From positions 1 through 46,079 of the forward strand of contig CAJANL010000061.1 in the NCBI GenBank assembly GCA_903941105.1: a DNA stretch of 46,079 nucleotides, in the 5' to 3' direction. Of the stretch, positions 16,197-25,252 are shown piece after piece (within the stretch, counting starts at the first letter, position 1; each line of letters starts with the position of its first letter). A program made the position numbers and the translations under genes. The notes under the pieces were generated by a model. It made no database searches, was not told the origin of the DNA, and worked only from the letters and a program-made list of their open reading frames with translations. The stretch is from an uncultured Rhodospirillaceae bacterium (lineage in GTDB: Bacteria > Pseudomonadota > Alphaproteobacteria > Rhodospirillales > Magnetospirillaceae).

Positions 16197-16421
16197 CTAA
16201 TTACCAATCTCCAGCACTCCAGCCAGCTGTTCCCGCATGGCCTGGTTAAGCGTCTTAATGGCCTTGCGCATTAGAGGGCGTTGCCCGCCCCTGTCGCCGT
16301 TACGGGATACCCTTGCCTTACCCGCAGAAGTCTTTGGGCCGGTGGACCGCTCCCACGGCCGCCATTTCCTTATCGCTTCCGCCTGCTTCGCCCGCCGTTC
16401 CGGTGTCCATCCATTCGCCAT
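16197..16421 (-). CDS. Small basic protein, plasmid/phage-associated family
   Basis: The frame opens at 16514, but the conserved part begins at the ATG at 16421 (MANGWTPERRAKQ), giving 74 residues. The motif GWTPERR...QAEAIRKWRPWERSTGPKTSAGKARVSRN matches a small basic protein that I recall as widespread in alpha- and gammaproteobacterial plasmids and islands, with no assigned function. The composition suggests nucleic-acid binding. Its presence supports a mobile origin for this part of the inter-core segment. Confidence 0.6.
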   Translation of the reverse strand: MANGWTPERRAKQAEAIRKWRPWERSTGPKTSAGKARVSRNGDRGGQRPLMRKAIKTLNQAMREQLAGVLEIGN

Positions 16422-16655
16422 CGGTTTCGTGCTCCAAAAGTTTGCTTTGCTCGGGTTCTGAATTTTCCGCGCGGGCGTGCGCGTGCGCGCTTGGTCGTGA
16501 AATCCCAATGCCACCGTTATTCACCTGTTGCGGCCCGTGCGAGATGTTGCCGAGCCCCCTTTCTCCCTCTCGGGAGGCATCGCGATGCCTCGGTGAAAAA
16601 GCCGCACCGGTAGGCGGGGAGAAGCGTATGCCGGCCACGGGTAGGAGTCCACGCT

Positions 16656-17090
16656 TCAGCCTCCACACCTCTTCGAAAGCTCGCCCTGAAGCTGCAAGGC
16701 CAAGCTGTGTGCGGCCTTAGCCATTGGGGGAATCTTGGCCCTTCCCCCCGTCGCCGAGAGAGATGCCTTTATGTTGGCGACATGAAGTTGTTGCCATTTG
16801 TCCAGTAATCCCAACGCAGGGGCACGAATGTCTGCTGTTAAAAACGGAATCATCGGGTGGATATTGCTGAGGGTCGGCAGACTCGGCCAAGACTCATTCT
16901 CAAAAATGGTGCCGCGTTCAAGTGCCGCCGTAGTTTCTGCAACAATCTTCACGTCGTTAAGGATCGGACACGCGATTTCAATTTCCCGCTCGCGCATCTC
17001 GTGCCATTTCCAAGCGAAGGATACCGAGAGAGATGCCAGAATGCTGACGGTCAACGGCAGCACGAAAGATCGCAAGGTGTCTCGCCACAT
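16656..17090 (-). CDS. Membrane-anchored protein of unknown function
   Basis: The open frame extends to 17444 across tRNA-Thr, which is an artefact. The true start is the ATG at 17090 (MWRDTLRSF), preceded by GGAGGGGAAAT, giving 144 residues. An N-terminal membrane helix (about 8-26, VLPLTVSILASLSVSFAW) is followed by a mostly helical domain (PILNDVKIVAETTAALERG, GLLDKWQQLHVANIKASLS). The topology predicts a cytoplasmic N-terminus and a periplasmic body, or a membrane anchor alone. No family was recognised. The gene sits next to the P' arm sites, so it belongs to the element side of the att junction. Confidence 0.6.
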   Translation of the reverse strand: MWRDTLRSFVLPLTVSILASLSVSFAWKWHEMREREIEIACPILNDVKIVAETTAALERGTIFENESWPSLPTLSNIHPMIPFLTADIRAPALGLLDKWQQLHVANIKASLSATGGRAKIPPMAKAAHSLALQLQGELSKRCGG

Positions 17091-17168
17091 ATTTCCCCTC
17101 CAGACCGTTCCCGATTGGTCTGGAACCGTATGCACGTGACGAACAGGAGTCGAGGAGCTTTGGCGCCG

Positions 17169-17287
17169 TAGGTAACAGGGGCGGAGCCATAGGTAACAGC
17201 CGGAATGCCTTGAAACGCGCGGCCTCCCCCTCACAGTCGCGGGGCGTAGGTAACGGCTTCCGCCAAAGTTACCTATTTTGTTACCTA
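17169..17287. promoter_or_regulatory. Integrase arm-type sites, P' side
   Basis: Five TAGGTAAC octamers occur here: 17169-17176, 17190-17197 and 17247-17254 on the plus strand, and 17268-17275 and 17280-17287 inverted. Spacings of 21 bp (17169 to 17190, and 17247 to 17268) match two helical turns. The same octamer forms the cluster beside the integrase gene (14790-14837). The position, on the element side of the core in tRNA-Thr, is where the second arm of an attP would lie. Confidence 0.8.
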
Positions 17288-17326
17288 TTCGACCCCAGAA
17301 AGACCAAAGGGGCCAGCGGCTGACCA

Positions 17327-17393
17327 CTAACCCCTTGAATTCATTGGTGCCGGTTACAGGATTCGAACCCGTGACCCCCTGATTACAAATCAG
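17327..17393 (-). repeat. Attachment core within tRNA-Thr (attL-like)
   Basis: This is the second copy of the 67-bp core, read on the minus strand. It covers the 3' part of tRNA-Thr from the anticodon stem onward plus 18 bp of downstream sequence. It is identical to 14939-15005 but inverted relative to it. The tRNA 5' half continues to 17420, so this copy keeps the tRNA functional. The TAGGTAAC arm sites lie on its 3' side. Confidence 0.9.
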
Positions 17394-17420
17394 GTGCTCT
17401 ACCAGCTGAGCTAAACCGGC
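17345..17420 (-). tRNA. tRNA-Thr (anticodon TGT)
   Basis: On the minus strand the 76-nt sequence has acceptor stem GCCGGTT/AACCGGC, discriminator A and encoded CCA (17345-17347). It has a TAGCTCAGCTGGTAGAGC D arm, anticodon stem CCTGA/TCAGG with loop TTTGTAA (anticodon TGT, threonine), and the GGTTCGAATC T loop. It is intact and serves as the integration target of the island: its 3' half is duplicated at 14939-15005. Confidence 0.96.
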
Positions 17421-17474
17421 GTCCGGTGGGAAATCTAGAGACAAGCGCGGGCGGCCGCAAGGGTGCCCGCGCGG

Positions 17475-17801
17475 TCAGTGTTGCGGGGGGCGCCGGGCGA
17501 CCGGCGGTGGCGGCGGAGGGGGGGCGCGGCGGGGTTGCTCGTCGCCATCGCCTTCTTCGGCCTCGCGGATCTTGACCATGAAGCCGTGGATGGCCCAGCC
17601 CAGGGTGTATCCCACCACCATGAAGAGCCAAACGCCCGCGAATAGAAAAACCATGCCCCGATGCAGAGCCTCGTCGCCTTCGCCGAAAATTCCCAGCGAC
17701 CACAGCATGGGCGTCGCAAACAGAATGGCGACCGCGCCCGTCACACCAAGACGGGTCCACCCCGAAGCGCGCAACAAAGAGAACTTGTAGTTGGCAGACA
17801 T
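17475..17801 (-). CDS. Small two-helix membrane protein
   Basis: The frame opens at 17966, but the ATG at 17801 has a GAGGAG site 6 nt upstream and begins a coherent protein (MSANYKFSLLRASG), 108 residues. Two transmembrane helices (about 17-38 and 47-72) are separated by a short charged loop. The C-terminal tail is acidic and then proline-rich (a run of prolines near residue 95) and ends in RRPPQH. No known domain was recognised. It lies divergently to the 566-residue gene at 17998. Confidence 0.65.
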   Translation of the reverse strand: MSANYKFSLLRASGWTRLGVTGAVAILFATPMLWSLGIFGEGDEALHRGMVFLFAGVWLFMVVGYTLGWAIHGFMVKIREAEEGDGDEQPRRAPPPPPPPVARRPPQH

Positions 17802-17997
17802 CGCCCACTCCTCAGACTCGCCCACCGATGAAGTGTCGACCTTCCCTGCCAGCTCTGCAACAACACTTTGGCCGCCCGGGCAGTGTCCTCGCCAATAAAA
17901 TCGTGACAACCCCTCGCCACAGCGGGTATTTCTACGAGGTTCGGAGTGTGGCTCAAGCGGCCTCACTCACCGGCCGGGCGGGTAGGGCAGTGGTACA

Positions 17998-19698
17998 ATG
18001 AGCGCGGAGCGCGCCAGTTTCGAGATTTCGGTGATGAAGGACGGCCGCTGGTCGACCGAAACCATCACCTATGCCGAGGGTGAAGCGCGCACCATCGCCA
18101 AGAAGTTCCTGGTCGACCGGAAATGCGAAGGCTGCAAGATCGTGCGCAACTGGTTGCGCGGCGACGGCACCATGACCGAGACCGAGATCTTCTGCGAGGT
18201 CCGCGCCATCAAGGACGACGGCCCGGTCCGCATCGCGCCCATCGACGCCGCCCCCCCCAAATGCGAGGCGCCCACCGACTATTTCGGCAACAGCAGCCGC
18301 AATGTGATGAACCGGCTGTTCCGCGCCTACCTGGAGAAGGTGTTCCTTACTCCCACCGAGCTGATCTACAGCTACAAGGAACTCAAGCGCATCCAGGACA
18401 AGGACAACCTGGTGTCCTCGGCCATCGACCGCGTCGCCCAGTTGCAGACGCAGAACGGCGACCAGGATTCCAAGTCCCGGCGCGAGGAAATCTTCAAGAG
18501 TATCGACCAGATGTCGGCGCGGGCGCGTCGCATCGAGAATCTCAAGCTGCCCAAGATCGCCGGCCGCTTCTCCGAGACCATCGCCAAGGTCCGTACCCTG
18601 GGCACGGAGGAGGACGACGAATATCTGGCGCTGGCCGTGCTGTCGCGCGACCTGATGGATGTCCGCAACTGGGTGGGTAAGCTCGAACGGCTGTGCAAGC
18701 TGGCGATCGAAGATACCGATCCCCACGCCATCGCCATGCTCGACAACGTCATCGCCGACGTCCTCGGCGCCAATGTCGTCCAGGAAATTCTCGGCTGGCA
18801 GCCCAGCCTGGGTTCGGCCATCTGCACGATGATCGACCTCGCCGATGGCAAGATGCCCACCGAGAAGAGCGATGCCGGAGAATCCGCCGAGATTCTTAAT
18901 CGTCTGTTCGCCGAACGCAAGCTGCCGGTCAGCCGCGCCACCATCCTCGACCGCGCCCACCGCCAGTTGCGCACGCCCAACGCGTTGAACCGTAACGAGA
19001 CCGGCAAGGAGCACGAGGAATTCAAGAAGGTGATGCTGCGGCTGCTGGGTCCCTCCGGCTTCCTGCTGGGCGCCGAGACCGCCGAGGCGCTGACCACTCG
19101 CCAGACCCGCATGGTGGAGCAGGGCGGCGCCGCAGGACGCCGCGCCGCCATCGGCAACACCTTCCGGGCCATGCCCGACCGCGCCTACGGCGTCATCTAC
19201 ATCTGTGAGTTGGCCGGCTCGGAACTCGCCACCGAGCACGCCGCCGACATGGTCGAGCAGTTGGAAGCGGTCTACGCCTCGCGCAGCATCGCCGAGCTGT
19301 GCGAGCGCACGCTGTCGCCTAGGGACCGCATGACCCGCGCCACCAACGCCCACCGCGCCGCCGTCGCCTCGCCCCTGCCCGATGACATCAAGAAGAAGCT
19401 GGCCGACTTCATCGACGGCATTCTGGAAAAGTACCTGATCGACGAGCAGATCATCGAAAAGCTCGACCACCCCGACAGCCACCTGCGCGATCGCGCCGTC
19501 CGTCTGGTGCAGTTCTGCGCCGCCGGCGTGCTGCCCGAAGGTAAGGCGATGACCCGCGCCCGTCAGCGCATCCTGGGGCTGCTGCGCCAGCCCAGCTTCG
19601 ACGCCCATTTCGTCGACGGAATCTCCGACCCGGCCAGGGCCACCAAGTCCCTGCGCGACTTCCACCAATTGCTGGTGCGGGCCGGCTTCGGCGGATAA
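17998..19698 (+). CDS. Conserved cytoplasmic protein of unknown function
   Basis: This 566-residue protein starts at the ATG at 17998. The N-terminal ~80 residues form a small mixed alpha/beta module (FEISVMKDGRW, ARTIAKKFLVDRK, then a pair of cysteines in KCEGCKIV). The rest is long, charged and alpha-helical, including heptad-like stretches and a segment KSIDQMSARARRIENLKL. There is no signal peptide or membrane helix. It reads like a full-length, well-maintained chromosomal gene with strong GC-rich codon use. I do not recognise the family; the helical body could be a scaffold or signalling adaptor. Confidence 0.75.
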   Translation: MSAERASFEISVMKDGRWSTETITYAEGEARTIAKKFLVDRKCEGCKIVRNWLRGDGTMTETEIFCEVRAIKDDGPVRIAPIDAAPPKCEAPTDYFGNSSRNVMNRLFRAYLEKVFLTPTELIYSYKELKRIQDKDNLVSSAIDRVAQLQTQNGDQDSKSRREEIFKSIDQMSARARRIENLKLPKIAGRFSETIAKVRTLGTEEDDEYLALAVLSRDLMDVRNWVGKLERLCKLAIEDTDPHAIAMLDNVIADVLGANVVQEILGWQPSLGSAICTMIDLADGKMPTEKSDAGESAEILNRLFAERKLPVSRATILDRAHRQLRTPNALNRNETGKEHEEFKKVMLRLLGPSGFLLGAETAEALTTRQTRMVEQGGAAGRRAAIGNTFRAMPDRAYGVIYICELAGSELATEHAADMVEQLEAVYASRSIAELCERTLSPRDRMTRATNAHRAAVASPLPDDIKKKLADFIDGILEKYLIDEQIIEKLDHPDSHLRDRAVRLVQFCAAGVLPEGKAMTRARQRILGLLRQPSFDAHFVDGISDPARATKSLRDFHQLLVRAGFGG

Positions 19699-19853
19699 TC
19701 CGCCGGCGCGATAGCCTAGTGTTTCGGAGAGTCCCGCCAAGCGCCTGAAGGCCTCGCCGATCGGTTGCGATCAGCGAGACGTGGTATCCAACGCCCATTG
19801 ATGGCGCGGCCAAGGGCGCGGATGCGCCCGCCCGGCGAGGGCCTGAAATGGCA

Positions 19854-20855
19854 TCAGTGGTCCTCGCCGACACGCTGGTGCAGTGACTTGCCGCAGTGGG
19901 GACAGGCATGGGCGCCCTTCACTGCCTGCTCCAGCACGAAAGCGGCTTCGTCTTCCGACAACTGCAGCATGCGGCGGGTCTCTTCCAGCACCCGACGCTC
20001 GCCGCGGTCGAGGGCGCCGTCTTCCAGCGCCTTCTCCACCGCCTCGCGGTATTCCTCGCGGCGAATGCGCATCTGCTCGGAGAAGCCCGAGGCGAGCACA
20101 CCGGCAGGCAGCGCGATCATGCCGACGCCCAGGATGGCGGTGAGCCCCCCCAGGATCCGCCCCCACAGCGTGATCGGCACCATGTCGCCGTAGCCCAGCG
20201 TGGTCAGGGTCACCACCGACCACCACATGGAGGTGGGGATGTCCTTGAAAACATGCGGCTGCATGCGGTGCTCGAACAGGTACATCAGGCTGGAGGACAG
20301 CACGATGATCACCATCATCACGAACAGCACCGCGCCGATGGCACGGGCCTCCTGGCGCGCCACCGCCACCATGACGCTGATGGCCATGGAGTAGCGGCCG
20401 AGCTTGAATACCCGCAGCACCCGCAACACCCGGATGGCACGCAGGTCCAAGGACACGAACATGCCGAGATAGAACGGCAGCACCGCCAGCAGGTCGATTA
20501 CCGCCATGGGCGACATCAGGAAGCGCAAGCGCCCCCATAGCGGATGGCGGAACCGCGGATCGTCGGTCTCGGGCGCGGTCCAGATGCGCAGCAGGTACTC
20601 GATGCTGAAGATGGCCACCGACGCCAGGTCGAAGGCGTGGAACACCGGCCCATGAGCGTAGGACAGGTCCTCGATGGACTCCAGCACCACCGCCACGACA
20701 TTGAGGACGATCAAGGCGATCAGCAGGAAATCCACCAGCTTGACCATGGGGTCGTCGTGCCCCTCGCCGCCCAGCACGTGATAGACCGTCCGCCGCAGGG
20801 TGCGGCGCCGGTGCACATGGCGGACAGGGGAGGGGGGGCGCTGAGGTTGGGTCAC
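19854..20855 (-). CDS. Kv-type voltage-gated potassium channel
   Basis: This 333-residue protein has six membrane helices. S4 carries regularly spaced arginines (R139, R142, R145, R148, then K151), the hallmark of a voltage sensor, and the pore contains the K+ filter TTLGYGD (218-224). The N-terminal RRTVYHVLGGEGHDD segment is typical of bacterial Kv channels. The C-terminal tail is a charged coiled-coil-like helix (about 258-312) followed by a CPHC knuckle (C318, C321) and histidines that could bind zinc. The start is a GTG at 20855 with no strong ribosome binding site. It is transcribed away from cobA. Confidence 0.92.
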   Translation of the reverse strand: MTQPQRPPSPVRHVHRRRTLRRTVYHVLGGEGHDDPMVKLVDFLLIALIVLNVVAVVLESIEDLSYAHGPVFHAFDLASVAIFSIEYLLRIWTAPETDDPRFRHPLWGRLRFLMSPMAVIDLLAVLPFYLGMFVSLDLRAIRVLRVLRVFKLGRYSMAISVMVAVARQEARAIGAVLFVMMVIIVLSSSLMYLFEHRMQPHVFKDIPTSMWWSVVTLTTLGYGDMVPITLWGRILGGLTAILGVGMIALPAGVLASGFSEQMRIRREEYREAVEKALEDGALDRGERRVLEETRRMLQLSEDEAAFVLEQAVKGAHACPHCGKSLHQRVGEDH

Positions 20856-21025
20856 TGTGGATCGTCGAGAGGAAACAGGGATGCAGAGGACAGATTATCC
20901 GACCGCCCGCCATCATTGGAAGGGGGCCACGACACCGAAAGTGCCGGCCTCACCAAATAATGATGCCGTGACGGCGGATGGGGCCCTATCATCCCGCCTT
21001 GCCGCCGTCGCGGGGGCGACATAAC

Positions 21026-21041
21026 ATTATGCTAACATAAT
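21026..21041. promoter_or_regulatory. Perfect palindrome upstream of cobA
   Basis: The sequence ATTATG-CTAA-CATAAT is a perfect 6-bp inverted repeat with a 4-bp spacer, set in an unusually AT-rich island (21020-21045) of a GC-rich genome. It lies 25 bp before the cobA start codon and in the divergent region with the K+ channel gene. It looks like an operator for a dimeric regulator overlapping a promoter. The regulator is unknown. Confidence 0.5.
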
Positions 21042-21066
21042 ATAGATCGGGGCAAGGAGACAGGAG

Positions 21067-21849
21067 ATGGGCATGGGGCGGGTGGCGCTGGTAGGCGCCG
21101 GTCCAGGCGACCCGGATCTGCTGACCATCAAGGCGCTGCGCCTGCTGGGCGAGGCCGAGGTGGTGGTCTTCGACCGCCTGGTCAGCCCCGAGGTGATGGC
21201 CCTGATTCCCGCCGGCACCCAGCGGGTCTATGCCGGCAAGGCCATGGGCGACCACGCGCTGGTTCAAGACGAGATCAATGACCTTCTGGCCGGGTTGGCG
21301 CGATCGGGCCGCCGGGTGGTGCGCCTCAAGGGCGGCGACCCGCTGGTGTTCGGACGCGGCAGCGAGGAAGCGTTGCACCTCGCCCGCCAGGGCATCCCGT
21401 TCGAGGTGGTGCCGGGAATCAGTTCCGCCTCGGGCTGCGCCAGCTATGCCGGCATCCCGCTGACCCATCGCGGACTGGCCACCGGGGTCCGTTGCGTCAC
21501 CGGCCATGCCCGCGATGGCGAGGCGCTGCGGCACGACTGGAAGAAGCTGGCCGACCCCGACGCGACGCTGGTGTTCTACATGGGGCTGAGCAGCCTGCCG
21601 GCGATCGCCCGCGAATTGATGGCGGCGGGGCTGGCCGCCGAGACGCCGGCGGCGGCAATCGAGAATGGCACCACCTTCCGCCAGCGCCGCGTCCTCGGCA
21701 CCCTGTCCGGCCTGCCCGCCGCGGTCGTCGCGGCCGGGCTGGGGGCGCCGACCCTGATCATCATCGGCCGGGTGGTGGAACTGGCCCAGGCGCTCGACTG
21801 GTTCACCACCGAACCGGTCACCGCGATTGCCGCCGAGGCCGTGCGATGA
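21067..21849 (+). CDS. cobA: Uroporphyrinogen-III C-methyltransferase
   Basis: This 260-residue single-domain SUMT methylates uroporphyrinogen III at C2 and C7 with S-adenosylmethionine to give precorrin-2, the branch point to cobalamin and sirohaem. Family motifs are present: VALVGAGPGDPDLLT at the N-terminus, VVRLKGGDPLVFGRG, and VVPGISSASGCASYAGIPLTHR. The start at 21067 has AAGGAG 7 nt upstream; a second in-frame ATG is at 21073. It overlaps cbiX by 4 nt (ATGA), so the two are translationally coupled. A paralogue lies at 37286-38071. Confidence 0.93.
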   Translation: MGMGRVALVGAGPGDPDLLTIKALRLLGEAEVVVFDRLVSPEVMALIPAGTQRVYAGKAMGDHALVQDEINDLLAGLARSGRRVVRLKGGDPLVFGRGSEEALHLARQGIPFEVVPGISSASGCASYAGIPLTHRGLATGVRCVTGHARDGEALRHDWKKLADPDATLVFYMGLSSLPAIARELMAAGLAAETPAAAIENGTTFRQRRVLGTLSGLPAAVVAAGLGAPTLIIIGRVVELAQALDWFTTEPVTAIAAEAVR

Positions 21850-22592
21850 TGGCCGCCGATACCGCTCTGGTGCTGGTGGGCCACGGTTCGGCGCGGCATG
21901 CCGACGGCTCGCTGCCGGTGCTGGCGCTGGCCGAGGAAATCCGCCGTCGCGGCCTGTTCGCCGAGGTCGCCGCGGTGTTCATGAAACAGGAGCCCTCGGT
22001 GGCCGAGGCCGAACGGCTGGTCTCTGCCCGCACAGTTTATGTGGTGCCGGTGTTCGCCGGCCAGGGCTACTACACCGACGAACTGATCCCGCGCGAGATG
22101 CGCCTGGATGGCCCCACCACCTGTCGCGACGGCCGCGTCTTCCACTACACCCCGCCGGCCGGCACCCACGCCGACATCCCCGACCTGTTGGTGCGGCGCG
22201 CCGAGATGGTGGCCGATACCGCCGGGATGGCGCCCGGGCGCTCCGCCCTGCTGCTGATCGCCCATGGGTCGAAGCGCCCCGGCGGCGCCGGAGCCACCCC
22301 CAAGGCCATAACCGCTGCCGTGTCGGCCATGGGCCGCTTCGCCGAGGTCGGCCTGGTCTTCCTGGAGCAGGACCCGCCCGCCCGTGACTGGCGCCGGGTG
22401 GTCTCGGCCCATGACGTGGTGGCGCTGCCGCTGCTGGTGGCCCAGGGCACCCACGCCAGCGAGGACATCCCGCCGCTGTTCAAGGACGCGACCGACCGCC
22501 GGGTGGCGTTGGGCACCGGCCTGGGCGGCGAGCGCGAACTGGTGGATGTGGTGCTGGACCTAGTGGCGACGGCGGGGCTGGCTGGGGAATAG
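21846..22592 (+). CDS. cbiX: CbiX-type chelatase (sirohydrochlorin cobalto-/ferrochelatase)
   Basis: The 248-residue product begins at the ATG at 21846 inside the cobA stop region. It contains two CbiX-like halves: one starting ALVLVGHGSARHADGS and the other LLLIAHGSKRPGGAG, each with the metal-binding His of HGS. CbiX inserts cobalt into sirohydrochlorin in the early-cobalt route; related SirB inserts iron for sirohaem. The pairing with cobA fits either product. Since this genome also has CobN (late cobalt insertion), a sirohaem role or a dual role is possible and cannot be decided from sequence. Confidence 0.85.
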   Translation: MMAADTALVLVGHGSARHADGSLPVLALAEEIRRRGLFAEVAAVFMKQEPSVAEAERLVSARTVYVVPVFAGQGYYTDELIPREMRLDGPTTCRDGRVFHYTPPAGTHADIPDLLVRRAEMVADTAGMAPGRSALLLIAHGSKRPGGAGATPKAITAAVSAMGRFAEVGLVFLEQDPPARDWRRVVSAHDVVALPLLVAQGTHASEDIPPLFKDATDRRVALGTGLGGERELVDVVLDLVATAGLAGE

Positions 22593-22721
22593 AAGATCTT
22601 CTGGCGTTGCCGGCGGGGTCGCACCAGACCCATGCCGCGCCGCTAGCGGCCTTTCCGCGGCCTGGAAATGCCCGGTTCCACCGTCCCGGCCCGGGTCTCC
22701 CAATCGAAGGCGCGTATTCAT

Positions 22722-22779
22722 ATATTTGCCGGCGAAGCCGGCTGGCGCAGATATTTGCCGGCAAAGCCGGCTGGCGGCG
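22722..22779. repeat. Tandem 29-bp REP-like repeat
   Basis: Two near-identical 29-bp units follow each other (22722-22750 and 22751-22779), each starting ATATTTGCCGGC and containing the palindrome GCCGGC-(G/A)AA-GCCGGC. They lie in the gap between cbiX and the ndk terminator. This looks like a small dispersed palindromic repeat; it could form a stem after either transcript. Confidence 0.6.
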
Positions 22780-22799
22780 CTAATTCGTGACACGCCCGT

Positions 22800-22836
22800 A
22801 AAAAAGCGCCCCCGAAGTGTTCTCCGGGGGCGCTTT
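22800..22836 (-). terminator. Rho-independent terminator of ndk
   Basis: Read on the minus strand, 22 nt after the ndk stop, AAAGCGCCCCCGGAG pairs across an AACA-type loop with its complement ending in GGGGGCGC, followed by TTTTTT. The stem is long and GC-rich with a proper U tract, a classical intrinsic terminator. Confidence 0.9.
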
Positions 22837-22858
22837 CAGTCGTTCATCCGCTGAAGGT

Positions 22859-25191
<2,333 letters not shown>

Positions 25192-25252
25192 CCCGGCCTT
25201 TCCCGTCGCCCCCGCCTGCGCGGGAATGACGGCTTCAACCAAGGGACCCCGC

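Larger units (their letters stand above)
10315..17420. mobile_element. Integrated iteron-plasmid island at tRNA-Thr
   Basis: The segment combines an AlpA remnant, an XRE regulator, a Rep_3 plasmid initiator with iterons, a toxin-antitoxin pair, a DUF4102 tyrosine integrase, small unknown genes, and two copies of a 67-bp attachment core, one inside tRNA-Thr(TGT). The left border is inferred from the broken genes at 9757-10660 and may lie anywhere from about 10310 to 10870. The right border is the tRNA. The cores are in inverted orientation, so this is not a simple integrated element: part of the interval between the cores (15006-17326) is probably chromosomal flank and part is element. Codon use and GC drop in several genes here relative to the neighbours. 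Confidence 0.7.

Noticed and set aside
16656..17444. A 262-residue open frame covering tRNA-Thr and the att region
   Set aside because: The first 118 codons translate the tRNA and arm sites; the real gene starts at the ATG at 17090 with a good ribosome binding site.
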